A DNA stretch of 64,000 bases. Source: Lawsonibacter sp. GTDB lineage: Bacteria > Bacillota > Clostridia > Oscillospirales > Oscillospiraceae. Within the stretch, counting starts at the first letter, position 1. Each line of letters opens with the position of its first letter. Location of the stretch: the NCBI GenBank assembly GCA_020025455.1, contig JAHHSC010000001.1, forward strand, positions 16,528 through 80,527, given 5' to 3'. The translations under genes and the position numbers were made by a program. The notes beneath the pieces are model-generated. The model was not told the DNA's origin and did not search any database. It saw nothing but the letters and a program-made list of their open reading frames with translations. Positions 36,083 to 44,503 of this stretch are shown one piece after another.

Positions 36083-37219
36083 TTACAAAGCCGCTTCCCT
36101 GGCCGCCTGGTCGGCTGCCAACACATCCTCCAGAGTGGGGGTCTGTACAACAGGGACAGCCGCCATGGCCTTCTCCACCCGATCCGCAATCTCCAAAAAC
36201 CGAATTTTACCGGCCAAAAACTGGGCCACAGCCGCCTCGTTTGCGCCGTTTAAAATGGCACCGGCTGTGCCGCCGGTTTTGGCGGCTTCCAGAGCCAGAG
36301 CCAAACACTTAAAGGTGTCCAGGTCAGGCGTGCCGAAGGTAAGCGGCCCGCAGTTCCACAGATCCAGCGGATTGGAAGGACCGGGCACACGCTTCGGCCA
36401 AGTCAGTGCATACTGAATCGGCAGGCGCATGTCCGGGGCACCAAGCTGGGCAATCATGGCATTATCACAGTATTCCACAAGGGAGTGAATAATACTCTCC
36501 CGGTGAACTACAATGGAAACTTTTTCAGGCGGCATATCATAGAGGTGCATCGCCTCAATGACCTCCAGGCCCTTGTTCATTAAGGTAGCGGAGTCGATGG
36601 TGATTTTAGCACCCATAGACCAGTTTGGATGCCGTAAAGCATCTTCCCTTGTCATGTTTTCCAATTCCTTGCGTGTCTTGCCATAGAAGGGGCCGCCGGA
36701 ACAGGTCAGAATCAGGCGTTTTACCTCGCCCCGGTCCTTGTTGCCCTCCAGAGACTGGAACAGGGCGGAGTGCTCGGAGTCAACCGGCAGGATGACGGCC
36801 TTCTCACGCTTAGCCGCAGCCATAACCAGCTCACCGGCACAGACCAGAGTCTCCTTGTTGGCAAGACAAATGCGCTTGCCCGCCTTGATGGCGGCCAGAG
36901 TGGGGCGCAGACCAACCATACCGACGACGGCCGTAATGACGGTATCTGCGCTGGGAATGACCGCCGCCTCAAGAAGGCCCTCCATACCCGACAACACGTT
37001 CACATCGGTATCGGCCAACCGGACTTTCAAATCAGCGGCCGCTTTCTCGTCCGTCATAACCACCAATTCGGGATGGAACTGGCGGGCCTGCTTCTCCATC
37101 AGCTCCACACTGGAGTGGGCCGTCAGTGCGGCCACTTCCATTGCGCAGTGCTCAATCACATCCAGAGACTGGCGGCCAATGGAGCCGGTAGAACCTAAAA
37201 TCGTAATTCGTTTGCTCAT
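36083..37219 (-). CDS. dxr: 1-deoxy-D-xylulose-5-phosphate reductoisomerase
   Basis: First committed step of the MEP pathway (DXP to MEP, NADPH and divalent metal). LGSTGSIGRQSLDVI at residues 8-22 binds NADPH; AVVGMVGLRPTLAAIKAGK and NKETLVCAGELV follow; PVDSEHSALFQSL and NWSMGAKITIDSATLMNKGLE are substrate and metal regions. 378 residues. An AAGGTG lies upstream of the ATG. Neighbours cdsA and rseP match the canonical cluster. Confidence 0.97.
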   Translation of the reverse strand: MSKRITILGSTGSIGRQSLDVIEHCAMEVAALTAHSSVELMEKQARQFHPELVVMTDEKAAADLKVRLADTDVNVLSGMEGLLEAAVIPSADTVITAVVGMVGLRPTLAAIKAGKRICLANKETLVCAGELVMAAAKREKAVILPVDSEHSALFQSLEGNKDRGEVKRLILTCSGGPFYGKTRKELENMTREDALRHPNWSMGAKITIDSATLMNKGLEVIEAMHLYDMPPEKVSIVVHRESIIHSLVEYCDNAMIAQLGAPDMRLPIQYALTWPKRVPGPSNPLDLWNCGPLTFGTPDLDTFKCLALALEAAKTGGTAGAILNGANEAAVAQFLAGKIRFLEIADRVEKAMAAVPVVQTPTLEDVLAADQAAREAAL

Positions 37220-37257
37220 AATAACACCTTATCTCAGATTCGAGGAAGTTATGTACC

Positions 37258-38079
37258 TTAAAAAGGCGGGCACAGCTCCACCAGGAACAGCAGCATGGGC
37301 GCTGCAAAGGTCATGGAGTCAAACCGGTCCAGCATACCGCCGTGACCAGGGAGAAGATGGCCATAGTCCTTTACGCCGAACTGCCGTTTGATTAGGGAGA
37401 AGGACAGGTCGCCCAGCTCCGTGACAAAGCTGCCCAGCAGGCCATAGAGCGCCATGAGGGAAATGGATACGCTCAGTTCCGTGAAGTTGGCGAGAATCAG
37501 TCCGTAGAGCACCAGAAAGATACCGCCAGACAGGATACCGCCGATATACCCCTCCAGGGACTTGTTTGGGCTGACCTTCGTGATGCCCTTGTGCTTACCC
37601 AGGAAAACACCGGCAAAGTAGGCTCCCGTGTCGGTGAGAAACGCACAAAATACGGGCAGCAGCACCAGATAGCGGCCGTTGGCCATCATCTTCAGCTGGA
37701 CCAGGGAGGTCAGCATTGTGGGGATGAGGATGCCGCCGAACATACAGAACATGATGTGCTCCACAGGTACCGCCCGGTCCCGGTCATAGCGGCTGATGGC
37801 GGTGAAGAACAACACACACATCAGCAGCAGGGCCGCAGTGCGGACCACCGTGGGGCCATGTCCAAACAGGGTTCCGAAGGGGATGGCGGCGGCGGCCAGA
37901 GCGGTACACACCTTCACATGGAGGTCGTCCTCCCCTGCCTTCGTTGCCCGAAGCAGTTCGCAGGAGGCCAGGGCAGTGATTCCAGCCACCACCGTGGTGA
38001 GCCAGACGGGGGGCAGAAAAAACACTGTAATTAAGAAGAGCGGGGCCAGCAGCACTGCTACAATAATTCTCGTTGCCAT
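37258..38079 (-). CDS. cdsA: Phosphatidate cytidylyltransferase
   Basis: Makes CDP-diacylglycerol for phospholipid synthesis. It has about seven hydrophobic segments and the C-terminal CDP-DAG synthase signature (SLIKRQFGVKDYGHLLPGHG then GMLDRFDSMTF). 273 residues. The stop is three bases from the uppS side and the ATG follows GGAGGTG. Confidence 0.95.
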   Translation of the reverse strand: MATRIIVAVLLAPLFLITVFFLPPVWLTTVVAGITALASCELLRATKAGEDDLHVKVCTALAAAAIPFGTLFGHGPTVVRTAALLLMCVLFFTAISRYDRDRAVPVEHIMFCMFGGILIPTMLTSLVQLKMMANGRYLVLLPVFCAFLTDTGAYFAGVFLGKHKGITKVSPNKSLEGYIGGILSGGIFLVLYGLILANFTELSVSISLMALYGLLGSFVTELGDLSFSLIKRQFGVKDYGHLLPGHGGMLDRFDSMTFAAPMLLFLVELCPPF

Positions 38080-38082
38080 ATC

Positions 38083-38829
38083 TCATACACCTCCATACCG
38101 GCGGTTCCGGCTCTGATAGGCGGCGATGGCCCGGTGCAGCTCCTCTTTGGAAAAATCGGGCCAAAGTACGTCGGTAAAGTAAAATTCAGCGTAGGCGGAC
38201 TGCCACAGCAGGAAGTTGGACAGTCTCAGCTCGCCACTTGGCCGAATGACCAAATCGGGGTCCGGAACGCCCTTGGAGAAAAGATAAGCTTCGAACGCCT
38301 CCTCCGTGAGTGCTGCGGGGTCCTTTTTCCCTGCCACACAGTCCTGGGCAAAGGCCCGGGTCGCGCGGAGCAGCTCATCCCGGCCGCCATAGTTCAGACA
38401 GATATTCACCTGACAGCCTTTGTAGTGCCGCGATATCTCACGGGTCTGCTCGATCAATTCACGCAGTTCAGGGGTCAGCACGGACAGGTCACCAAAAAAC
38501 TCCATTTTGACCCTGTCCTTCTCCATTTTTGAGATGGCCTCCAGCAGATACTTTTTCAGCAGGCCCATAATGGCCGAGACTTCCTCCGCAGGCCGCTTCC
38601 AGTTCTCGGTGGAAAACGCATACACGGTCAGGTAGTCCAGGCCGATGTCTTTACAGTAGGTAGCGATGGTACGGAAGGTCTCCGCACCCGCCGCATGTCC
38701 GGCAGTCCGGGGCAGCCCGCGCTTCTTGGCCCAGCGGCCGTTTCCGTCCATAATAATGGCAATGTGTTTGGGCAGCCGCTCAAAATCTACAGTTGCTTCT
38801 TCTGTTGTCTTTTTTTGAAATAATGCCAT
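38083..38829 (-). CDS. uppS: Isoprenyl transferase (undecaprenyl diphosphate synthase)
   Basis: Cis-prenyltransferase giving the C55 carrier lipid for peptidoglycan. IIMDGNGRWAKKRGLPRTAGH near residue 26 holds the catalytic Asp and pyrophosphate-binding Arg; RPSGELRLSNFLLWQSAYAE near 195 and FTDVLWPDF complete the family signature. 248 residues. GAGGTG lies ahead of the ATG. Its product links with the uppP gene at 51.2-52 kb. Confidence 0.97.
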   Translation of the reverse strand: MALFQKKTTEEATVDFERLPKHIAIIMDGNGRWAKKRGLPRTAGHAAGAETFRTIATYCKDIGLDYLTVYAFSTENWKRPAEEVSAIMGLLKKYLLEAISKMEKDRVKMEFFGDLSVLTPELRELIEQTREISRHYKGCQVNICLNYGGRDELLRATRAFAQDCVAGKKDPAALTEEAFEAYLFSKGVPDPDLVIRPSGELRLSNFLLWQSAYAEFYFTDVLWPDFSKEELHRAIAAYQSRNRRYGGV

Positions 38830-38886
38830 GTGGCACCTCGTTCCGATCGTTTCGCCGATCTTGTTCCTGACGCAAGCCTGTTAAAT

Positions 38887-38917
38887 GGCCGCGGGAAGGT
38901 CACCCCGCCCCGCGGCC
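38887..38917 (-). other. GC-rich hairpin between frr and uppS
   Basis: A 9-bp perfect stem, GGCCGCGGG with CCCGCGGCC, and a 13-base loop, followed on the minus strand by ATTTAAC. It may attenuate transcription from frr into uppS. Confidence 0.4.
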
Positions 38918-38938
38918 GTTCATTCGGCTTTCGTTTTG

Positions 38939-39493
38939 TTAGACCGCCATCAGTTCCTTTTCCTTCTTGGCAGCCAGCTCGTCGATATCCTTGCAGCGGT
39001 CATCGGTCAAAACCTGGAGTTCCTTCTCCATTTCCTTCTGATCGTCCTCGGTGATATCGCCGTTCTTCTTCATCTTCTTCAGGTCGTCCATGGCCTCGCG
39101 GCGGACGTTGCGGACCGCAACTTTGCCCTCCTCGGCGTACTTTTTGACCTGTTTTGTCAGGTCTTTTCGGCGCTCCTCGGTGAGCTGAGGGAAGGCCAGA
39201 CGGATCAGACGACCGTCATTCTGGGGGTTGATGCCCAGGTCAGACATCTGGATGGCCTTCTCAATCTCCTTCAGCAGGGTAGCATCCCATGGCTGAATCG
39301 TCAGGGTACGGGGGTCAGGAGAGGCAATGGCTGCCACCTGGGCCAGCGGCGTGGGGGTGCCGTAGTACTCCACGCTGATACGGTCCAGCACACTGGCGTT
39401 GGCACGGCCAGCGCGGACAGAAGCAAAATTAGACTTGACGACCTCGATGGTTTTCAGCATCTTGTCGTTAAAATTCTGAAGGTCAGAGTTCAT
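38939..39493 (-). CDS. frr: Ribosome recycling factor
   Basis: Splits the post-termination ribosome with EF-G. The sequence has DKMLKTIEVVKSNFASVRAGRANASVLDRI near the start and YYGTPTPLAQVAAI, with QPWDATLLKEIEKAI and a C-terminal coiled region (EKELQVLTDDRCKDIDELAAKKEKEL). 184 residues. An AAGGAAG lies eight bases before the ATG. Follows pyrH by 57 bases. Confidence 0.97.
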   Translation of the reverse strand: MNSDLQNFNDKMLKTIEVVKSNFASVRAGRANASVLDRISVEYYGTPTPLAQVAAIASPDPRTLTIQPWDATLLKEIEKAIQMSDLGINPQNDGRLIRLAFPQLTEERRKDLTKQVKKYAEEGKVAVRNVRREAMDDLKKMKKNGDITEDDQKEMEKELQVLTDDRCKDIDELAAKKEKELMAV

Positions 39494-39550
39494 TGTCTTA
39501 ACTTCCTTTCTATACTGATTCTATAAAGTCGGTTATGGAGAAGAAGTCTC

Positions 39551-40267
39551 TCAGCCACCTACGACGGTGCCGATTTTCTCACCCATAACGGCCCGGAGGA
39601 TATTCTCGGGGTCCTTCAGGGCGAACAGCAGCACAGGGATCTTGTTGTCCATGGACAGAGAGGTGGCGGTGGAATCCATCACCTTCAGGTGCTGTGCCAG
39701 CACATCATCATAGGTGATGTTGTCATACTTGACGGCATTGGGGTCCAGCTTTGGATCGGCGGAGTACACACCATCGATGTTCTTGGCCAGCAGAATCACG
39801 TCGGCATCAATTTCCGCGGCGCGCAGCACAGCGGCAGTATCGGTGGAGAAGAATGGGTTGCCGGTGCCACAGCCGAAGATTACGACGCGGCCCTTCTCCA
39901 AGTGCCGAATCGCTTTGGAGCGGATATAGGGTTCGGCCACAGAGCGCATCTCGATGGCGGTCTGCACACGAACCTCCACTCCCTTCTGCTCCAGCACATC
40001 AGCCACAGCCAGCGCATTGATGGCGGTGGCCAGCATGCCCATGTGGTCGGCACGGACACGGACCATGTCATCGCCGCCGTCCTTAACCCCGCGCCAGAAG
40101 TTGCCGCCGCCGACCACAACGCCCACCTGGACGCCCAGCTCGACACAGCGCTTAATCACATCGCAGACCTGACCGATAACCTCAAAGTTCAGGCCGCGGG
40201 AGGCGTCACCGGCAAGGGCTTCGCCGCTGATTTTCAGAAGGACTCGTTTATACTTAGGTTGCACCAT
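39551..40267 (-). CDS. pyrH: UMP kinase
   Basis: Hexameric kinase converting UMP to UDP, allosterically controlled by GTP and UTP in the family. [14 protein letters not shown] at the N-terminus, [14 protein letters not shown], and [19 protein letters not shown] for the nucleotide site. About 238 residues. The ATG with AGGAG eight bases upstream is preferred to a GTG three codons earlier. First gene of pyrH-frr-uppS-cdsA-dxr-rseP-ispG-polC. Confidence 0.97.
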   Translation of the reverse strand: MVQPKYKRVLLKISGEALAGDASRGLNFEVIGQVCDVIKRCVELGVQVGVVVGGGNFWRGVKDGGDDMVRVRADHMGMLATAINALAVADVLEQKGVEVRVQTAIEMRSVAEPYIRSKAIRHLEKGRVVIFGCGTGNPFFSTDTAAVLRAAEIDADVILLAKNIDGVYSADPKLDPNAVKYDNITYDDVLAQHLKVMDSTATSLSMDNKIPVLLFALKDPENILRAVMGEKIGTVVGG

Positions 40268-40396
40268 AGGAAACACTCCTGTCTTGTTTCTTTCTCTCTA
40301 TTCTAATATAATTCTTGCCGTTTGCATAGAGGGAAAGTCAAACTTTTTCAAATTGTCTGCATTTAATTTCCTTCCATCTGTTTTTTCCGCAAAGGG

Positions 40397-40425
40397 TTGC
40401 ATTTTTGATTCTCTTGCTGTATAAT
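40397..40425 (+). promoter_or_regulatory. Promoter of the FMN riboswitch-ribU unit
   Basis: TTGCAT and a perfect TATAAT are 17 bases apart on the plus strand, with the riboswitch starting about 24 bases downstream. Confidence 0.75.
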
Positions 40426-40448
40426 GTGGCCGATAATTGAATTGGATG

Positions 40449-40566
40449 TCTTCAGGGCGGGGTGTGATTCCCCACTGGCGGTAAAGTCCGCGACCGAGTG
40501 CAGGTTTGCGCTCGCTGACCCGGTGCAACTCCGGGACCAACGGTTATAGTCCGGAGGGAAGAAGAT
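40449..40566 (+). promoter_or_regulatory. FMN riboswitch (RFN element)
   Basis: The conserved RFN pieces occur in order: CTTCAGGGCGGGGTG, ATTCCCCACTGGCGGT, AAAGTCCGCGACC, the GACCCGGTGCAACTCCGGGACC section, CGGTTATAGTCCGG and ATGGGAGGA-type end (here GGAGGGAAGA) closing P1. FMN binding is expected to reduce expression of the downstream transporter. No terminator hairpin with a T-run is evident before the gene. CCTTTG at about 40616-40621 could pair with CAAAGG of the ribosome binding site at 40668-40673, which would favour translational control (inference). Confidence 0.95.
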
Positions 40567-40684
40567 GTGTGTAACCCAATTTGTGTTTCTCCTCCGAGAG
40601 ACCCGCTTACACGCCCCTTTGTTTGTTTGACCCTGAAAGACATTGTTTTTCATGTGGTTCACACGTTCAAAGGAGTGTTTTTTT

Positions 40685-41266
40685 ATGTCCCCAAAAACCA
40701 AAAAGCTTACTACAATTGCTATGCTTACCGCAATTTCCGCTGTCCTGATCACTTTGGTCCACTTCCCCATTTTCCCTGCTGCACCGTTTCTGCAATATGA
40801 CCCCGCTGATGCAGCCATTCTCATCGGCACCTTCGCCTTCGGCCCTCTGGCCGGTCTAAGCATCACCATTATCGCCTCCGCCATTCAGGCCTTCCTGCTG
40901 GGCGGCGACGGCATGTATGGTTTTCTGATGCACGTCATTGCCTCTGGAACACTGGCCTTGGTAGCCGGTCTGATTTACTGTGCGCTTCACACCCGTACCG
41001 GGGCTTTCATTGGTCTGCTGGCCGGCTCCCTGGCCATGGGTCTCACCATGATGGCGGCCAACCACTTTATTACCCCCTACTTTATGGGTGCTCCCACTGA
41101 GATGGTGGACGCCATGCTCATCCCCGTGGTTCTTCCGTTCAACCTGCTGAAAGCCGGCATCAACAGCATCATCACCTTCCTGGTCTATAAAACTGTGTCC
41201 CGCCATATCATCCACGGTGAGGGCTGGGAGACGAAAGCCTCAAAGAAGATCAGCAGCGAAACCTAA
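40685..41266 (+). CDS. ribU: ECF transporter S component for riboflavin (RibU)
   Basis: Substrate-binding membrane subunit of an energy-coupling factor riboflavin importer. 193 residues with five to six hydrophobic segments. The typical RibU region is HFPIFPAAPFLQYDPADAAILIG with the conserved YDPAD, followed by GPLAGLSITIIASAIQAFLLGGDG. The start at MSPKTKKLTT has AAAGGAG at eight bases. The riboswitch and single-gene layout (promoter, RFN, gene, terminator) support riboflavin specificity. The energising EcfA/EcfT subunits are not nearby. Confidence 0.93.
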   Translation: MSPKTKKLTTIAMLTAISAVLITLVHFPIFPAAPFLQYDPADAAILIGTFAFGPLAGLSITIIASAIQAFLLGGDGMYGFLMHVIASGTLALVAGLIYCALHTRTGAFIGLLAGSLAMGLTMMAANHFITPYFMGAPTEMVDAMLIPVVLPFNLLKAGINSIITFLVYKTVSRHIIHGEGWETKASKKISSET

Positions 41267-41325
41267 TCCCATTCAAACCGTCGCTGGCACAAGGACCAAC
41301 GTACAGCCACTCTATACGTCACAAT

Positions 41326-41367
41326 GCCATGAGAGAATCGAACTTTGGATTCTCTCATGGCTTTTTT
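41326..41367 (+). terminator. Intrinsic terminator after ribU
   Basis: A 14-bp perfect stem, GCCATGAGAGAATC with GATTCTCTCATGGC, is followed by TTTTTT. Confidence 0.92.
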
Positions 41368-41511
41368 AACCGCAAATTGCAAGTGCAGTTTGCCATTCCG
41401 TCTATGACCTGCGCAGCGCGTCGGGCAGAGAGCTGCTGAACTTTCTGGGACAAGCCGATCGTTTCTCTGCCCCTCACACCGTCCAACATGCGGCCGCTGC
41501 CCACTGGATGA
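41368..41511. other. Intergenic stretch between ribU and spoIVA terminators
   Basis: No complete gene is seen. On the plus strand about 40 codons from 41395 read like coding sequence (VYDLRSASGRELLNFLGQAD and on to HWMKQ) but have no start or ribosome binding site. The opposite strand is also open. This may be a gene remnant or chance. Confidence 0.35.
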
Positions 41512-41516
41512 AACAA

Positions 41517-41555
41517 GGGGCTTGGTGTCTCGATAACGACATCAAGCCCCGTTTT
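41517..41555 (-). terminator. Convergent terminator after spoIVA
   Basis: A 13-bp stem (GGGGCTTGGTGTC with GACATCAAGCCCC, one G-T/A-C wobble) with an 8-base loop. A T-run follows on the plus strand and AAACAAG on the other, so minus-strand termination would depend on the short TTGTTT tail. Confidence 0.6.
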
Positions 41556-41573
41556 TCTAATTCGGTCGGATGG

Positions 41574-43052
41574 TCACAGGATAATACAGATCAGTCCGCC
41601 AGTTCCCTCATTCAAAATACGTTCCAGCGTCTCACGCAGTTTTTCCCGGGCATCCTCAGGCATACGCTTGATCTTGGCATTCAAGTCCTCATTGACCAGC
41701 TCATGAAGGGATTTTCCAAAGATGTTGGCCTCCCAAATTTTGCTGGAATCCCCCTCGTACTCCTGAAGCAGGTAGTGGATCATATCCTCACTCTGCTTCT
41801 CTCCGCCCACAATCGGCGAGACCTCTGTTTTGATATCTGCCCGGATCATATGGATCGAAGGAGCACTTGCTTTCAGCCGGACGCCATACCGCCCACCCTG
41901 CTTCACGATCTCCGGTTCTTCCAAAGTCAGGGCATCAATTGAGGGGGCCACAATCCCGTAGCCGGTCTCCTGGACCTGTTTTAGAGCCTCGGCCACCTTG
42001 TCGTACTCCTTTTTCACTTTGGCCAACTGGGTCAGCAGGGACAGCAGATCCCCGTCATCCCCGATCTGGAAGCCAGACTGCTGGGACAGTGTAGCATAAA
42101 AAAGCGATCTAGGCAGCCGAACTCTGGCCGAGGAAATACCACTGCCAAGGTCGATCCCCGTGACCTGCGTTTCGCTGACCACCTCACACTGGCGGAGGCT
42201 GTTCACCGCTCCCTCCACGTCCCGGATGCGACGCAGCTGGCCGGTCCCCTCCCGAATGGCGGTGTAGAGCGCCGCCTTGATCGGATGTTCCTGAGGCAGT
42301 GCGTCCACCCACGGCGGAAGAAACAGGTCCAGCTCCTTCAATGGGAACTCATAGAGAACATGACAAAGAAGATCACTGATCTCCTTCTGCTCCAGCTCCA
42401 GACAGTTTACCGCCACACAAGTCACGTCATACCGTTGTGCAATGTCACTGCGAATGGCCTTGGCCCGCTCCGATTGTGGGGAGGCCGAGTTGAGGAGCAC
42501 CACAAAGGGCTTGCCCAACTCTTTCAGTTCCGAGATGACCCGTTCCTCCGCTTCGAGATAGTCCTCCCTTGGGATATCTGTGATGGTGCCGTCGGTGGTA
42601 ATGACAATGCCGATGGTGGAGTGCTCCGAGATCACCTTTCGGGTGCCGATCTCTGCCGCCTCGGTCATTGGAATTTCCTGCTCAAACCAGGGGGTCGTCA
42701 CCATCCGCTCTGACTCCCCCTCCAGCTGACCCACGGCACCGTCCACCATGTAGCCCACACAGTCGATGAGCCGGACCCGGAACTCCGCGCCCCCGTCCAC
42801 CGCCACTGACACTGCGTCCTCAGGGACAAACTTCGGTTCCGCGGTCATAATGGTACGGCCGGACCCGCTTTGGGGCAGTTCGTCTCTGGCCCGCTCACGG
42901 CGGTAGACATTTTCAATATTGGGGATGACCAGAGTCTCCATGAACCGCTTAATAAACGTGGATTTTCCGGTACGCACCGGCCCCACCACGCCGATGTAGA
43001 TATCGCCCTCGGTCCTGAGCGCAATATCCTCGTAGATTTTGCGATCTTCCAC
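41574..43052 (-). CDS. spoIVA: Stage IV sporulation protein A (spore coat morphogenetic ATPase)
   Basis: ATPase that polymerises on the outer forespore membrane as the coat basement layer. Walker A is GPVRTGKSTF near residue 24, preceded by the family's KIYEDIALRTEGDIYIGVVG. SGRTIMTAEPKFVPEDAV is the conserved switch-like segment. The C-terminal end anchors to SpoVM and ends EGTGGLICIIL, typical for the family. 492 residues. GTG start with AGGAGG seven bases upstream. A sigma-E-like promoter precedes it. Confidence 0.98.
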   Translation of the reverse strand: MEDRKIYEDIALRTEGDIYIGVVGPVRTGKSTFIKRFMETLVIPNIENVYRRERARDELPQSGSGRTIMTAEPKFVPEDAVSVAVDGGAEFRVRLIDCVGYMVDGAVGQLEGESERMVTTPWFEQEIPMTEAAEIGTRKVISEHSTIGIVITTDGTITDIPREDYLEAEERVISELKELGKPFVVLLNSASPQSERAKAIRSDIAQRYDVTCVAVNCLELEQKEISDLLCHVLYEFPLKELDLFLPPWVDALPQEHPIKAALYTAIREGTGQLRRIRDVEGAVNSLRQCEVVSETQVTGIDLGSGISSARVRLPRSLFYATLSQQSGFQIGDDGDLLSLLTQLAKVKKEYDKVAEALKQVQETGYGIVAPSIDALTLEEPEIVKQGGRYGVRLKASAPSIHMIRADIKTEVSPIVGGEKQSEDMIHYLLQEYEGDSSKIWEANIFGKSLHELVNEDLNAKIKRMPEDAREKLRETLERILNEGTGGLICIIL

Positions 43053-43098
43053 TGCAATTCCTCCTTCGGCCTCCTTGGACAGCCGGTTGTTTCTTTAC

Positions 43099-43127
43099 AC
43101 TCTATGAGCCTGACCTCCAGAATATAA
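43099..43127 (-). promoter_or_regulatory. Sigma-E-like promoter of spoIVA
   Basis: On the minus strand TTATATT and CATAGAGT are 14 bases apart. The sigma-E consensus is roughly KMATATT-N14-CATACAMT, so -35 matches in 6 of 7 and -10 in 6 of 8 positions. spoIVA is a known mother-cell sigma-E gene. Confidence 0.6.
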
Positions 43128-43154
43128 CAGCGTGTACACCCACATTTTGTCATA

Positions 43155-43166
43155 GAACAGCTGTTT
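43155..43166 (+). promoter_or_regulatory. LexA-like operator at the dinB promoter
   Basis: GAACAGCTGTTT fits the firmicute LexA form GAAC-N4-GTTY and overlaps the first base of the dinB -35. It differs from the full 14-base consensus at a few flanking positions. Confidence 0.45.
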
Positions 43167-43193
43167 GACTTTTGCAGCTGTTTCCTTTATAAT
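43165..43193 (+). promoter_or_regulatory. Promoter of dinB
   Basis: TTGACT and TATAAT, 17 bases apart on the plus strand, 31 bases before the start codon. A second CAGCTGTTT copy lies within the spacer. Confidence 0.75.
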
Positions 43194-43224
43194 TATAATA
43201 AGGTCTGATGAATGGAGGGCGCAC

Positions 43225-44472
43225 ATGGACAGGGTTATTTTTCACTGTGATTTGAACTGCTTCTACGCCTCGGTGGAACTGCTGACGCACCCGGAGCTGC
43301 GCCATCTTCCGGTAGCGGTATGCGGCGACCCGGAGAGCCGTCATGGGATCATCCTGGCTAAGAACGAGTTGGCAAAGCAGGCCGGCGTCAAAACGGCAGA
43401 GACGATCTGGCAGGCCCAGCAGAAGTGTCCGGGGCTGGTGCTCCTCCCCCCTCACCACGACCAGTACAAATATTACTCCAAAAAGGTCAACGCCATCTAC
43501 CAGGAGTACACCGACCTGGTGGAGCCGTTTGGAATTGATGAGAGCTGGCTGGATGTGACCCAAACGCTCCACCTGTTCGGCGGAGATCCCCTGGCGCTGG
43601 CAAATCAGCTTCGGGATCGGCTGCGAACCGAACTGGGTCTGACCATCTCGGTGGGCGTGTCCTATAATAAAATCTTTGCCAAGCTGGGCAGCGACTACAA
43701 GAAGCCGGACGCCACCACGCTCATCCGTCGGGACAATTTCCGCCAGATCGTCTGGCCCCTTCCCGCCTCTGATCTGCTCTATGTAGGCCGTGCTGCCACG
43801 CAGGCCTTCCGTAAGTTCAACATCCGCACCATCGGGGATCTGGCCCATTTTGACCGAAACTCCCTCTACACGCTGCTGGGCAAAAACGGGATTCAGCTGC
43901 ACAATTTTGCAAACGGGGAGGACAACTCCCCCGTGGCTCCCGCCGGTCAGCACACCCAGCCAAAGTCTGTCGGCAACGGCCGGACCTTCAGCCGAAACCT
44001 TCAGGGACGTGAGGATATCAAAGCCGGTATCGTTCAGCTCTCCGATCAAGTTGCCGCAAGATTACGTAAGCTTTCCATGAAATGTGAAGGGATTTCACTT
44101 ACCATACGTGACCCCAGTTTTCACGATCTGGGACACCAGCAGCGACTGTCCTGCCCCACCAATTTAGGGCGAGAAATCGCAGCGGCTGCCATGGCGCTGG
44201 CAGACGGCTGTTGGAACATGGACCAGCCTGTACGCGCCCTCACGGTCACCGCTCTCTATCTGATCCCGGAGGACGAGACCGGAGCGCAGATGGATCTGCT
44301 GTCCGGAGCAGCGGATAAAAAGCGGGAGCGCCTGGAAAAGCTGGAGGGTGCAATGGACGCCATTCGCGCCAAATTCGGAAGCGATGCGATTACTACCGCC
44401 TCCGCTCCCCTGTCCCACCATGCGCAGCACGCGCCGCCGCCCGGCGGCTATCACTCATATATCGAGGATTGA
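43225..44472 (+). CDS. dinB: DNA polymerase IV (Y family)
   Basis: Error-prone translesion polymerase. DRVIFHCDLNCFYASVE carries the first catalytic Asp; DESWLD near 110 holds the Asp-Glu pair; the SVGVSYNKIFAKLGSDYKKPDA segment is the palm/fingers; the little finger contains QPKSVGNGRTFSRNL. 415 residues. The ATG follows GGAGG at six bases. Likely SOS-controlled, given the LexA-like box. The extended C-terminal tail has no clear beta-clamp motif that I can see. Confidence 0.95.
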   Translation: MDRVIFHCDLNCFYASVELLTHPELRHLPVAVCGDPESRHGIILAKNELAKQAGVKTAETIWQAQQKCPGLVLLPPHHDQYKYYSKKVNAIYQEYTDLVEPFGIDESWLDVTQTLHLFGGDPLALANQLRDRLRTELGLTISVGVSYNKIFAKLGSDYKKPDATTLIRRDNFRQIVWPLPASDLLYVGRAATQAFRKFNIRTIGDLAHFDRNSLYTLLGKNGIQLHNFANGEDNSPVAPAGQHTQPKSVGNGRTFSRNLQGREDIKAGIVQLSDQVAARLRKLSMKCEGISLTIRDPSFHDLGHQQRLSCPTNLGREIAAAAMALADGCWNMDQPVRALTVTALYLIPEDETGAQMDLLSGAADKKRERLEKLEGAMDAIRAKFGSDAITTASAPLSHHAQHAPPPGGYHSYIED

Positions 44473-44503
44473 GCCCATAGATTAGGTGCATGGAGGTGAA
44501 GCC

